Assembly (NCBI GenBank): GCA_029975165.1
Contig: JARKPR010000049.1
Span: forward strand, 20,433 to 84,432
DNA from: Selenomonadales bacterium
Lineage (GTDB): Bacteria; Bacillota; Negativicutes; Sporomusales; UBA7701
Length of the DNA stretch: 64,000 nucleotides
Direction of reading: 5' to 3'
Shown here: in pieces, positions 31,614 through 40,022 of the stretch
Layout: every line of letters begins with the position of its first letter
How positions within the stretch are numbered: the first letter of the stretch is position 1
Position numbers and translations under genes: made by a program
Notes under the pieces: generated by a model
Told to the model about the DNA's origin: nothing
Seen by the model: the letters and a program-made list of their open reading frames with translations, nothing else
Databases searched by the model: none

Positions 31614-32873
31614 TTAACTGAACTTCAGCACATTTCTCTTTCGCGGCATCACCGCGTCAATAACGTCGTCGACAGTGATGATGCCCACCAGCCTCTTGTC
31701 GGCGTCGGTCACCGGCACGGCCAGCAGGTCGTACTTGCGGATGAGGCTGATGGCGTCGTCGATCGGCGCCTCGTCGCCGACGGCGATGATGCGGGTCCGC
31801 ATGATGGCGGACAGCCTGGTCTCCGGCTTGGCGATGATCAGCTCCCGCAGCGACACTACGCCGGCGAGATGCTCCTCGGCGTCGACGACGTAGATGTAAT
31901 AAATAGTCTCGGCCTCGGGAGCCAGCCGCCGCAGTTCATTGATAGTGGCGTCGGCGGTCAGGTTCTCCGGCAGGGCGATATATTCCGTGGTCATCAGGCT
32001 GCCGGCCTCGTTCTCCTCGTACTCGCGCAGCTCCTTGACCTCGGCCGCCTCCTCGTGCTCCATCAGGTCGAGCAGTTCCTCGGCCTTCTCGTCCGACAGC
32101 TCGTTGAGCACGTCGGCGGCGTCGTCGGAGGACATGATCTCCAGAATGTCGGCCGCCCGGTCCTTATCCATCCCTTCCAGTATGGAAGCCTGCATCTCCG
32201 TTTCCATCTCGGCCAGCGTCTCGGCCGCCTTCTCGTTGTCCAGCGTCTGGAAGATGGCCGACCGCTCCTGGGTGCCGAGGTCGCCGACGATCTGGGCGAT
32301 GTCGTACGGATGGAGGGCGGCCAGCTTGCCCTGGGATACCGACAGCTTGATCGCCGACAGATCGGGGGTGATGAGGTCGACGTTGCCCCAGGAGATAAGC
32401 TTTTCCGGCAGGCTGCGGCCCATCATGCCGGCCACCCGCCGCAGGGTCCGCTCGGCCCCCAGCCTGCGCACCAGGCCGCGGAAGCCGATGTCCACGGCCA
32501 CGAGGCGGAATTCGTCGTTGACCTGGGTGATCTTGAGGTCATTGACCCGCACGACCCTCGCCCCGTCGGTATCGACGATCTGGCGGTCGAGCAGGTCGCG
32601 GCGCAGGTAAAGCTCGTCGCCGGGCAGCATTGCCGCACGGACATCCTCGCGGACGATGTTGAGGGAGACGATCTGTTTGTTGAGCAGGGCGACATGGGCC
32701 ACACTCACGGCCACCGTCTCCCAGCGGCGCTTTACCTCCACGGCGCACACCTTGGGAAAGCCGGCCTCCGGCCTGATGAGCACGTCCTTGACCCGGCCCA
32801 CCCGGTTGCCGACCTTGTCGATGCACAATTTATCGATAAGGTCGCTGACGAAGACCTCGGTAAAAGGCTGCAT
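31614..32873 (-). CDS. Soluble PRC-barrel / MgtE N-terminal / CBS-pair protein
   Basis: This 419-residue protein without membrane helices has PRC-barrel-like segments (about 1-160; FVSDLIDKLCIDKVGNRVGRVKDVLI). A superhelical MgtE intracellular N domain (about 165-290; repeated DKDRAADILEIMSSDDAADVLNELSDEKAEEL-type units) and a CBS pair (about 295-415) follow. It is the regulatory part of an MgtE Mg2+ channel without the pore. Similar proteins often lie beside Nramp-type transporters, but none is seen here. ATG 32873 follows GGGGAG; the GTG at 32894 overlaps that site and is rejected. Confidence 0.85.
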   Translation of the reverse strand: MQPFTEVFVSDLIDKLCIDKVGNRVGRVKDVLIRPEAGFPKVCAVEVKRRWETVAVSVAHVALLNKQIVSLNIVREDVRAAMLPGDELYLRRDLLDRQIVDTDGARVVRVNDLKITQVNDEFRLVAVDIGFRGLVRRLGAERTLRRVAGMMGRSLPEKLISWGNVDLITPDLSAIKLSVSQGKLAALHPYDIAQIVGDLGTQERSAIFQTLDNEKAAETLAEMETEMQASILEGMDKDRAADILEIMSSDDAADVLNELSDEKAEELLDLMEHEEAAEVKELREYEENEAGSLMTTEYIALPENLTADATINELRRLAPEAETIYYIYVVDAEEHLAGVVSLRELIIAKPETRLSAIMRTRIIAVGDEAPIDDAISLIRKYDLLAVPVTDADKRLVGIITVDDVIDAVMPRKRNVLKFS

Positions 32874-32909
32874 GACTTTTTCTCCCCTCTCCACAAGGGT
32901 TGCGCCCCA

Positions 32910-32937
32910 GGCCGTCCAGAAGCACTCCAGAACGGTC
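32910..32937. repeat. Degenerate short foldback repeat, copy G
   Basis: GGCCGTCCAGAAG...CCAGAACGGTC resembles the ends of copies E and F. It lies in the gap between era and the MgtE_N/CBS gene. Confidence 0.35.
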
Positions 32938-32963
32938 GCCCGCCATTTCCGTTTTACTCATAT

Positions 32964-33866
32964 TTACTCGTAGCCGAGGGATTTCAATACCCCTTTTCTA
33001 TTCCGCCAATCCTTCTTGACCTTGACCCATAAATCCAAATAAGTCCTTGAGCCGAGGAGGTTCTCGACGTCGGCGCGGGCCAGGCGGCCGGCCTCCTTGA
33101 GCACGGCGCCGCCGGCGCCGATGACGATCCCCTTCTGCGAATCCCGCTCCACGTAGATGACCGCCCGCACGTACAGGTCGCCGTTATAGCGCGTCGCCAC
33201 CTCCTCGATATCGACGGCAATGCTGTGCGGCACCTCCTCGCGCGTGAGCTGGAGCACCTTCTCGCGGATGAGCTCGGCGATCAGCAGCCGCTCCGGCTGG
33301 TCGGTTATCATGTCGTCGGGATAGTATTGGGGGCCGGGAGCCAGGTGTTTCTTTATCTCGCCGGTAAGGCTGTCGAGGTTGGTGCACGCCAGGGCGGAAA
33401 TAGGCACGACGGCCGCGAAATCCCGTTTGGCGGCGTAGCGGCCGATAATCGGCAGCACCTGGGCGCGGGGCAGCTTGTCGATCTTGTTGATCACCAGGAT
33501 GACCGGCGTGGTCACGGCCGCCAGCCGTTCGAGGATGTACTCCTCGCCGGCGCCGGGCTCCTCGGTGGCGTCGACGACAAACAGGACCGCGTCCACCTCG
33601 CGGAGGGTGTTCTCGGCCGTGCGGACCATGTATTCGCCCAGCTTGTGGCGGGGCTTGTGGATGCCCGGCGTGTCGAGGAACAGCAGCTGGGCATCGGGGA
33701 GATTCAGGATGCACAAGATCCTGTTGCGCGTGGTCTGCGGTTTGTCGGACATGATGGCGATCTTCTGGCCGATAAGGCTGTTGACCAGCGTAGACTTGCC
33801 CACGTTCGGCCGGCCGACGACCGCCACGAACCCCGACTTGAAATCCTTGTCGTCCTTCTCAGGCAA
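32964..33866 (-). CDS. era: GTPase Era
   Basis: This 300-residue protein has GTPase motifs G1 GRPNVGKS (18-25), G3 DTPGIH and G4 NKID, and a C-terminal KH domain ending in the GxxG-type IGAGGAVLKE. Era binds the 3' end of 16S rRNA in 30S assembly. TTG 33866 is preceded by GGGGG at 8 nt and lies 3 nt after the cdd stop. It ends the conserved yqfC-...-era block. Confidence 0.97.
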   Translation of the reverse strand: MPEKDDKDFKSGFVAVVGRPNVGKSTLVNSLIGQKIAIMSDKPQTTRNRILCILNLPDAQLLFLDTPGIHKPRHKLGEYMVRTAENTLREVDAVLFVVDATEEPGAGEEYILERLAAVTTPVILVINKIDKLPRAQVLPIIGRYAAKRDFAAVVPISALACTNLDSLTGEIKKHLAPGPQYYPDDMITDQPERLLIAELIREKVLQLTREEVPHSIAVDIEEVATRYNGDLYVRAVIYVERDSQKGIVIGAGGAVLKEAGRLARADVENLLGSRTYLDLWVKVKKDWRNRKGVLKSLGYE

Positions 33867-33869
33867 AGC

Positions 33870-34259
33870 TCATTCCCCCGGCAAATCTTCTTTGTCGAAG
33901 GCGTACGGCAACAGCGCGGCGAGCGTCACCGTCCGCCTTTCCCCCTTGGTATTGCACATAACGACCTCGTTTATACCGAACTCGGCCATCACCTGGCGGC
34001 AGGCGCCGCACGGCGAAGCCGGCGCCGGCGTGGCGGCCGTCACCGCCAGGGCGACGAGGCTTTTTTCCCCCGCGGAAACGGCCTTGAAAATCGCCACCCG
34101 CTCGGCGCACATCGTCAGGCCGTAAGAGGCGTTCTCGACATTGCAGCCGCTGTAGACGCGGCCGCTCGCCCCCCGCACGGCCGCGCCGACGGCGAAGCGG
34201 GAATAAGGCGCATAGGCTTTGTCTCTGGCGGCTTCCGCGGCTTTGATTAATTCTTCCAT
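33870..34259 (-). CDS. cdd: Cytidine deaminase
   Basis: This 129-residue tetrameric-type enzyme has zinc ligands Cys51 (with catalytic Glu53 in CAERVA), Cys84 and Cys87 (PCGACRQ) and the substrate segment CNVENASYG. It deaminates (deoxy)cytidine to (deoxy)uridine in pyrimidine salvage. ATG 34259 has GAGGGAG upstream; the long frame that continues to 34610 is a shadow of dgkA. It lies between dgkA and era as in other Firmicutes. Confidence 0.96.
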   Translation of the reverse strand: MEELIKAAEAARDKAYAPYSRFAVGAAVRGASGRVYSGCNVENASYGLTMCAERVAIFKAVSAGEKSLVALAVTAATPAPASPCGACRQVMAEFGINEVVMCNTKGERRTVTLAALLPYAFDKEDLPGE

Positions 34260-34270
34260 TTTTTCTCCCT

Positions 34271-34660
34271 CTACCCGAAGATGCGCGGTGCGAAAAGCAC
34301 ATAGGCCACGAACAGCGACACGACGGCGGTGACGAGCACCGCGCCGGCGGCGACATCCTTGGCCACCTTGGCCAGCGGGTGGTAATCCGGCGACACGAGA
34401 TCGATCAGCGCCTCCACGGCCGTGTTGAACATCTCCGCCACGAGCACGGCGGCGATCGTCAGCGCCAGGACACCCAGCTCCGCCGGCGGCAGGCCGAGGC
34501 GGTAGCCCGCGCCCAGCGCCAGCGCGGCGGCGGCGACATGGATCTTGAGGTTGCGCTGGGTGCGGAAGCAGTACGCCACGCCGCAAACGGCGAACCCGAA
34601 CGACCGCCACAGGCTCTTGGCGATGTTATCGGCCGGCCATTTTTCCTTTATGCCGTTCAT
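34271..34660 (-). CDS. dgkA: Diacylglycerol/undecaprenol kinase, DgkA family
   Basis: This 129-residue integral membrane kinase has three helices. The catalytic signature EMFNTAVEALIDLVSPDYHPLAKVAKDVAAGAVL is visible at about 75-108 (shown in part: EMFNTAVEALID, KDVAAGAVL). Firmicute members phosphorylate undecaprenol or diacylglycerol for lipid recycling. The 150-nt gap to ybeY upstream holds a short reading frame with a helix-hairpin-helix-like end, described in the findings. Confidence 0.93.
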   Translation of the reverse strand: MNGIKEKWPADNIAKSLWRSFGFAVCGVAYCFRTQRNLKIHVAAAALALGAGYRLGLPPAELGVLALTIAAVLVAEMFNTAVEALIDLVSPDYHPLAKVAKDVAAGAVLVTAVVSLFVAYVLFAPRIFG

Positions 34661-34810
34661 ATAGTCCCACCATTCCGCCGGCTCCCTCGTCCGCCCCTCA
34701 ACAGAACGAAGGCCGAGGCCCCTTAGTCCTCGGCGGTTCGCGGGCCGACACCGGGAATGCGCCTGAATGCTCTCAGGATTGTTCCGCGGACGTCTTCACT
34801 CGTCGTTTCG

Positions 34811-35269
34811 CTAGCGGCCGATGCCCAAAATGCCGAGGATGCGCTCCTCCTCGCGGCGCATCGCCGCCTTGGCTTCCTCCTCCTCGTGATCGTAGCCGAC
34901 GAGGTGGAGCATGCCATGGACGGCCAGGTAGGCCACCTCCCGTTCGAGGCTGTGGCCGAACTCCTCGGCCTGGCGCCCGGCCGTCTCCAGGGAGATGACG
35001 ATATCGCCGAGCAGCGTCTCCTCCGGCCCGCCCTGCACCGCCGGCTCCTCTCCCTCGTCGAGGGCGAAGGACAGCACGTCGGTGGCGGCGTCGATCCCCC
35101 GGTAGTCGCGGTTGAGCCCGCGGATATATGCATCGTCGGCGAAAACCACCCCGACCTCGGCGCGGGGCGCCACGCCCAGAACCTCCGCCGCCTTAGAGAG
35201 AACCGCCGTTACCGTCGCCTTCACCTTCGGCGCCGGCGTCGTCTTTTCCTGGCTTAGGACAATTTCCAT
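34811..35269 (-). CDS. ybeY: Endoribonuclease YbeY
   Basis: This 152-residue UPF0054 protein has the zinc-binding HGMLHLVGYDH motif near residues 117-127 and the preceding TDVLSFAL strand. It takes part in 16S rRNA 3'-end maturation and ribosome quality control. Its start lies 77 nt inside the 3' end of pgpH, an unusually long overlap in a different frame. Confidence 0.95.
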   Translation of the reverse strand: MEIVLSQEKTTPAPKVKATVTAVLSKAAEVLGVAPRAEVGVVFADDAYIRGLNRDYRGIDAATDVLSFALDEGEEPAVQGGPEETLLGDIVISLETAGRQAEEFGHSLEREVAYLAVHGMLHLVGYDHEEEEAKAAMRREEERILGILGIGR

Positions 35270-37373
35270 TCTTGGCCTTTCTCCTCTCCAGCTCCTTCAG
35301 CGCGTCGGGGTATTCGATCCGGGTGTGGAACATGCTCGACAGCACGCGGATGAACACATCGCCGATGATGTTGAGGTCTTTGAGGGTAAGGTTGCAGTCG
35401 TCGAGCTGGCCGTCGTGCAGGCGCTCGCGGATGATCTTGCGGACGGTGGCCTCGATGCGGTTGACGTTCGGGCGCGACAGGGAGCGTACGGCCGCTTCGC
35501 AGGCGTCGGCCAGCATTACCAGGGCCGCCTCCTTGGACTGGGGCCGCGGCCCCTCGTAGCGGAAATCGGCCTCGATGATGCACTCGCTATGCTCGGTTTC
35601 CGTCGCCCGCCGGTAGAAATAGGAGACAAGCATCGTGCCGTGGTGCTGCTGGACGATGTCGACGATCGGCTGCGGCAGCTTGTAGTCCCGGCACAGGTCG
35701 AGGCCGTCCTTGATATGGGAAGTGACGATCAGCGTACTCAGCGACGGGGCGATCTTATCATGGGGATTCTCGCCGTCCGACTGGTTTTCGACGAAAAAGT
35801 ACGGCCGCTTAATCTTGCCGATATCGTGGTAATACGCCCCTACCCGCACCGTCACCGGGTCGGCGCCGATCAGGTCGGCGGCCGTCTCGGCGAGGTTGCC
35901 TACCAGGACGCTGTGGTGATAGGTGCCGGGGGCGTCGAGCAGCAGCCGCTGCAGCAGCGGATTGCTGGGGTTGGCGAGCTCCATCAGCTTCACGGGGGTA
36001 GTAATCTGAAAAAGATTTTCCAGAAAAGGCAGCAGGCCGATAGTGATGACCGCCGAAGCAATGCCGCCGACGGCGCCGTGCAGGCCCTGCCGCAATATCT
36101 GTTCGCCGGCGAGCTGTTCGATGAACCCGGTCGAGGCGACGGTGAGGAAATTCAAAGCCGCGATCCACAGGCCGGTCTTGGTCAGGGTGTAGCCGTGGCT
36201 GAGCTTGGACACGCTGTAAACGCCGGTGAGGCTGCCGACAAGGGCCACCACCACCGCGCGGAGGTCGTTCTCGACGATCACCCCGAACAGCAGGGCGAGG
36301 GCGATGCTGACGAAGACTCCCAGGCGGACATCGATAAGGATGGCGGTCAGGAGGGCGCCGGCCGCGACCGGGGCGATGAAACCGGAGAGATAAACGTGGG
36401 CCGTCTTGCCGAGCACCAGCGTAAGGAAGATTATCCCCCCCAGCAGCACCAGGTGCATGTCGTTGTCGTACACCTCGGGGGAAAATTTGTACAAATAGCC
36501 GATGATCAGGCCCATGATCGCCAGCACGAAAACCGCCAGGCCGAAGATGCGGGCCTCGCTGACGCTGCCGCGGTGCAGGCCCAGCTCCTCCATAGCGTAA
36601 ATCTGCTCGGCGGTCACGACGTCGCCGCGGCGCACGAGCACCTGGCCCTTCTTCACCGTCTCCCGCACCGGTTCGGTGCTTTTCAGGGCGGCCTGCTTGC
36701 GTTTTTCCGTCTCGCGCACGTTGAGGACAAAGTTCGGGCTGATGAGCGTCTGGACCAGCCCGCTCACCACCGCTTCGCCGTCCTGCCCGAGGCCGAGGCC
36801 TTCGATCTCGAGGGCGATATTCTTGCGGACGGCCTCCATGTCGTCTTCACGGATGCCGCGCTGCAGGTATTTGCGCAGGATATTCTTGGTATGCTCCTCC
36901 GCTTTGGCGAGATCGGCCTCGCGCATCGCCGCGAGGGCGTTCACCGTCGGCTCCGCCAGGGGAACAGGCAGCGTCGTCTTGAGCTTCTCGAACCTCTGGC
37001 CGGCGTCGGTCAGCGTTTTGTCGGCGGCCGCCGTCCGGGCGACGCGAAAAACGGCGCCGGCGCTGTCTTCGGCCTTGGCCGCCACCGTCACATCGAAATC
37101 GTACACGCTGGACACGCTGGCCAGTACCTCGGCCTCCAGCTTCTTCGTCTTGATCTGGTCCACGTAGGAAACCGACCGGGGGGCGATGACATCGCGATCG
37201 CTCACCTGGCCGACCTGGAGGGAAATCTTGTCCGCGATGAAGTCGGCCGACAAAATGAGCATGAACAGGGAAAAAAACGCCAGCCCAACCACGATACGCT
37301 GCGAAATCGGCCTGGCATGCACGCTGTTTGGCTGCGAGAACAACTCGCGCAGTTTATTCTTTAATGATACCAT
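35193..37373 (-). CDS. pgpH: 7TM-HD family cyclic-di-AMP phosphodiesterase PgpH
   Basis: This 726-residue protein has an N-terminal transmembrane helix and a large extracytoplasmic 7TMR-HDED domain (about 50-265). Seven membrane helices (about 275-465) and a cytoplasmic HD domain follow, with TYHHSVLVGNLAE, YYHDIGKIKRPYFF and QQHHGTMLVSYF motifs. Homologues hydrolyse c-di-AMP to pApA. The charged C-terminal tail (EGEGDGNGG) overlaps ybeY. It lies in the phoH-pgpH-ybeY-dgkA-cdd-era block. Confidence 0.94.
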   Translation of the reverse strand: MVSLKNKLRELFSQPNSVHARPISQRIVVGLAFFSLFMLILSADFIADKISLQVGQVSDRDVIAPRSVSYVDQIKTKKLEAEVLASVSSVYDFDVTVAAKAEDSAGAVFRVARTAAADKTLTDAGQRFEKLKTTLPVPLAEPTVNALAAMREADLAKAEEHTKNILRKYLQRGIREDDMEAVRKNIALEIEGLGLGQDGEAVVSGLVQTLISPNFVLNVRETEKRKQAALKSTEPVRETVKKGQVLVRRGDVVTAEQIYAMEELGLHRGSVSEARIFGLAVFVLAIMGLIIGYLYKFSPEVYDNDMHLVLLGGIIFLTLVLGKTAHVYLSGFIAPVAAGALLTAILIDVRLGVFVSIALALLFGVIVENDLRAVVVALVGSLTGVYSVSKLSHGYTLTKTGLWIAALNFLTVASTGFIEQLAGEQILRQGLHGAVGGIASAVITIGLLPFLENLFQITTPVKLMELANPSNPLLQRLLLDAPGTYHHSVLVGNLAETAADLIGADPVTVRVGAYYHDIGKIKRPYFFVENQSDGENPHDKIAPSLSTLIVTSHIKDGLDLCRDYKLPQPIVDIVQQHHGTMLVSYFYRRATETEHSECIIEADFRYEGPRPQSKEAALVMLADACEAAVRSLSRPNVNRIEATVRKIIRERLHDGQLDDCNLTLKDLNIIGDVFIRVLSSMFHTRIEYPDALKELERRKAKNGNCPKPGKDDAGAEGEGDGNGGSL

Positions 37374-37405
37374 TGTCTTTCATCTCCAACGGCCGGGGCC
37401 TGCCC

Positions 37406-38377
37406 CTAACCCGGATTTGAAGCCTCGAAACGCTCGTAGGCCTTGATGATGCGGCCGACGATCTCGTGGCGAACGACGTCGTTCTCGTTGAGGAAAACGG
37501 CGTCGATGCCGCGGATGCCGGCCAGCACCGCCTGGGCGTGCTTGAGGCCGGAAGAGTTGCCCTGCGGCAAGTCCACCTGCGTGATATCGCCGGTGACGAC
37601 CATCTTCGAACCGAAGCCAAGCCTGGTGAGGAACATCTTCATCTGCTCGGGGGTGGTATTCTGGGCCTCGTCGAGAATTATGAAAGAATCGTCGAGGGTG
37701 CGGCCGCGCATATACGCCAGCGGCGCGACCTCGATGATGTTCTTGGCCATATACTTCTGGAAAGTTTCGACGCCAAGAATATCGTACATGGCGTCGTAGA
37801 GAGGGCGCAGATACGGGTCGACCTTCTCCTGGAGGTCGCCGGGCAGGAAGCCCAGCTTCTCGCCGGCTTCGACCGCCGGCCGGGTGAGGATGATCCGTTC
37901 GACCTCCTTGCTTTTCAAGGAAAATACTGCCATTGCCACGGCAAGATAAGTCTTCCCGGTTCCCGCCGGTCCTATTCCGATCGTGATGTAGTTGTTGCGG
38001 ATGGCCTCGAGATAAAGGCGCTGGCCTAGCGTCTTGGGCTTGACGTGGCGGCCGCGGGCGGTCACGATGACCGTGTCCGCGAACATCTGGTGCAGATTGT
38101 CCTCCCGGCCCTCCTTGACCATCCGCACGCTGTAGCGGACGTCGTGGGCCGTCACCATATTGCCCTGGCGGTAAAGAAAAAGCAGTTCACCGAAAAGCCT
38201 GGCCAACATTTCCCCTTCCGCCTTGTCTCCGGTGATGATGACCTCGTCGCCCCGGGAAACGATGCGGCTGGCGAAGTTTTCCTGGACGATGTGCAGATAC
38301 TCGTCGCTATGGCCGAGGATGGCGACCGCCTCCTGGGCCTCGGAAAGCCTGATCCGCCTCTCTTCTTGTTCCGGCAA
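37406..38377 (-). CDS. phoH: PhoH family ATPase
   Basis: This 323-residue PhoH-like NTPase has a KH-like N-terminal region, Walker A GPAGTGKTYLAVA, Walker B DSFIILDEAQNTT, and a conserved RLGFGSKMVVTGDITQVDLP segment. It is probably an RNA-associated helicase-like ATPase. TTG 38377 has AGGA about 9 nt upstream. It follows yqfD by 14 nt. Confidence 0.95.
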   Translation of the reverse strand: MPEQEERRIRLSEAQEAVAILGHSDEYLHIVQENFASRIVSRGDEVIITGDKAEGEMLARLFGELLFLYRQGNMVTAHDVRYSVRMVKEGREDNLHQMFADTVIVTARGRHVKPKTLGQRLYLEAIRNNYITIGIGPAGTGKTYLAVAMAVFSLKSKEVERIILTRPAVEAGEKLGFLPGDLQEKVDPYLRPLYDAMYDILGVETFQKYMAKNIIEVAPLAYMRGRTLDDSFIILDEAQNTTPEQMKMFLTRLGFGSKMVVTGDITQVDLPQGNSSGLKHAQAVLAGIRGIDAVFLNENDVVRHEIVGRIIKAYERFEASNPG

Positions 38378-38391
38378 AGATTGCAGTCCTC

Positions 38392-39609
38392 CTATTGCTG
38401 GTTGATGTTCACCGTCCGGCCGATGTCCTCGATGGTTTCCACCGTGACCTTGACGCGGACGATACTCGGCTCGGCCGTCTTAAGCACGGCGACTTCGCGG
38501 GCCACCACCTGGACCCCCTCGGGAATACGGTCCTGGACGGCGGCAAGCGCCCGGCCCCTGGCGAGATCGCGGGCCTGCTCGGCCGTTATCTCCCGTGTTT
38601 CGGCAATCAATTCGTGAAAGATATTTATAGTAGATTCGACAGTGAAGTCGCTATTCCTGCCCCCCGGCAGCTTTTTGTGGACCGTCTCAGCCTCGAAGCG
38701 GGCGTACGGCTGGGCCGGCGCCTTCTTCACCTGCAGCTCGCGCCCCCCCGCCCGCAGCGTCACCGCCACCGTCTGCCGGCCGGTACGGCGGTAAACCTCC
38801 TCGGCCAGGCCGGCCTCGCCGTAGCTATCGTACCACACCCGCGCCTTGACGATCCCGCCGGCGCGGACAAGCTGGCCGGGCAGGGTGATGATCGGCACCT
38901 GGCCCGGGGCGGCCGGCGGCGCGTCCACGAAGCCCTTGATGAGCAAATCGCCGCGTTTGACGGTATCGCCCTTCTTCACCGCCGCCTGGCCGGCGATAGC
39001 GATAACCTCGATGATCACCCCGTCCTTATCGGCCACGACGTGGGCCGGCGACCTGTCCTCCGCCTTGGGCAGCGTCTTCTCGACCACTTCGATCACCGCC
39101 CGCGTGCCGGTCAGGCTGACCCCCACCCAGGCCAGCTCCGGCAGCGCCAGCAGCATCTCCTTCTCCACCTTCTTGAGGTCGAGGCCATCCTTGGTTATCC
39201 CCGGCTTCAGCCCTTGGTCGGCGGCCACGGCCGCGATCCGTTCGCCGGCCATCTCCTTGTTGCCGCTCACGTCCACGAACCAGACCCGCGATGCCAGCAG
39301 GTTGAGGAGCATAAAGAACAATACCGCGCCGGCCACCAGCATCTTGCGCCGCCGGATGCGCTTGAGGGCAAAAGGAAACCCGGCGTGACCCACCGCCTCC
39401 ACGCGCGTGCGGCTGCGCCGGGCGAGCGGCCTGATGCGGAAAAAATCGCCCAGACGGAGGCTCACGAACATATCGTCGTTATGTTTGGCAATCCCCCATA
39501 AAAAAATGCCCCGCGCTAGGCACAGGTTGATGAACTTTTCCGGCATCGGGCCGCTGATTCTCGCCCGCACCGTACCGTGCAGGTAATTCGTAAACCTGAG
39601 CGTCAACAT
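38392..39609 (-). CDS. yqfD: Sporulation protein YqfD
   Basis: This 405-residue protein starts MLTLRFTNYLHGTVRARISG, has one transmembrane helix (about 90-107, KMLVAGAVLFFMLLNLLASRVW) and a large extracytoplasmic domain of stacked beta strands, matching YqfD. Homologues are required for stage IV sporulation. ATG 39609 is favoured by GAGGTGGGG just upstream; TTG 39624 would overlap yqfC by 4 nt. Confidence 0.93.
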   Translation of the reverse strand: MLTLRFTNYLHGTVRARISGPMPEKFINLCLARGIFLWGIAKHNDDMFVSLRLGDFFRIRPLARRSRTRVEAVGHAGFPFALKRIRRRKMLVAGAVLFFMLLNLLASRVWFVDVSGNKEMAGERIAAVAADQGLKPGITKDGLDLKKVEKEMLLALPELAWVGVSLTGTRAVIEVVEKTLPKAEDRSPAHVVADKDGVIIEVIAIAGQAAVKKGDTVKRGDLLIKGFVDAPPAAPGQVPIITLPGQLVRAGGIVKARVWYDSYGEAGLAEEVYRRTGRQTVAVTLRAGGRELQVKKAPAQPYARFEAETVHKKLPGGRNSDFTVESTINIFHELIAETREITAEQARDLARGRALAAVQDRIPEGVQVVAREVAVLKTAEPSIVRVKVTVETIEDIGRTVNINQQ

Positions 39610-39620
39610 CGGACCCCACC

Positions 39621-39905
39621 TCAAACATCGTACTTGATGTCCGTCAGCGTGCCTTCCACGAGGAGCTGCTCGGCCTGGAAATTGCCGATCACCAGATCGC
39701 TGCCGGTTATCGCCAGCTCCCCCTGGCTTAGCTTGATGCGCACCAGCGTGCCGGTATATTCGATAAGCCCCTTGTGGTTTTCCACCAGGAGCTGCTTGTT
39801 GCCGAGCATGGTGATCCGCGGCATATCCAGCACGATGTCCTGCGGCAACTCCAGCAGCCCGGCCAGGCGCTGCAGGCTGGTCCTGCGGCCGCGGCGGCGT
39901 TCCAT
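39621..39905 (-). CDS. yqfC: Sporulation protein YqfC
   Basis: This 94-residue YabP/YqfC-family protein has the LELPQDIVLDMPRITMLGNKQLLVENHKGLIEY core typical of forespore-coat morphogenetic proteins (given here only as LPQDIVLDMPRIT and ENHKGLIEY landmarks). ATG 39905 sits 8 nt after GGGGGAGG. It is first in the yqfC-yqfD-phoH-... run and immediately downstream of the herA-like gene's terminator. Confidence 0.93.
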   Translation of the reverse strand: MERRRGRRTSLQRLAGLLELPQDIVLDMPRITMLGNKQLLVENHKGLIEYTGTLVRIKLSQGELAITGSDLVIGNFQAEQLLVEGTLTDIKYDV

Positions 39906-39959
39906 GGCCATCACCTCCCCCTACAAAATCTATGGCACATTTTGGAGGTTTAGTACATT

Positions 39960-39992
39960 AGAAAAGCGACGCAGGTTTCTGCTGCGTCGCTT
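39960..39992 (-). terminator. Intrinsic terminator of the HerA-like gene
   Basis: AAGCGACGCAG and CTGCGTCGCTT form an 11-bp stem with a 7-nt loop, followed by TTCT on the minus strand. Confidence 0.8.
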
Positions 39993-40022
39993 CGATAAGC
40001 CGCCGGGCGGCTGCCATCCTCG

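Noticed and set aside
33870..34610. Apparent N-terminal extension of cytidine deaminase
   Set aside because: The extra residues are Arg/Gly-rich and are a shadow of dgkA; a good ribosome-binding site and normal family length fix the start at 34259.
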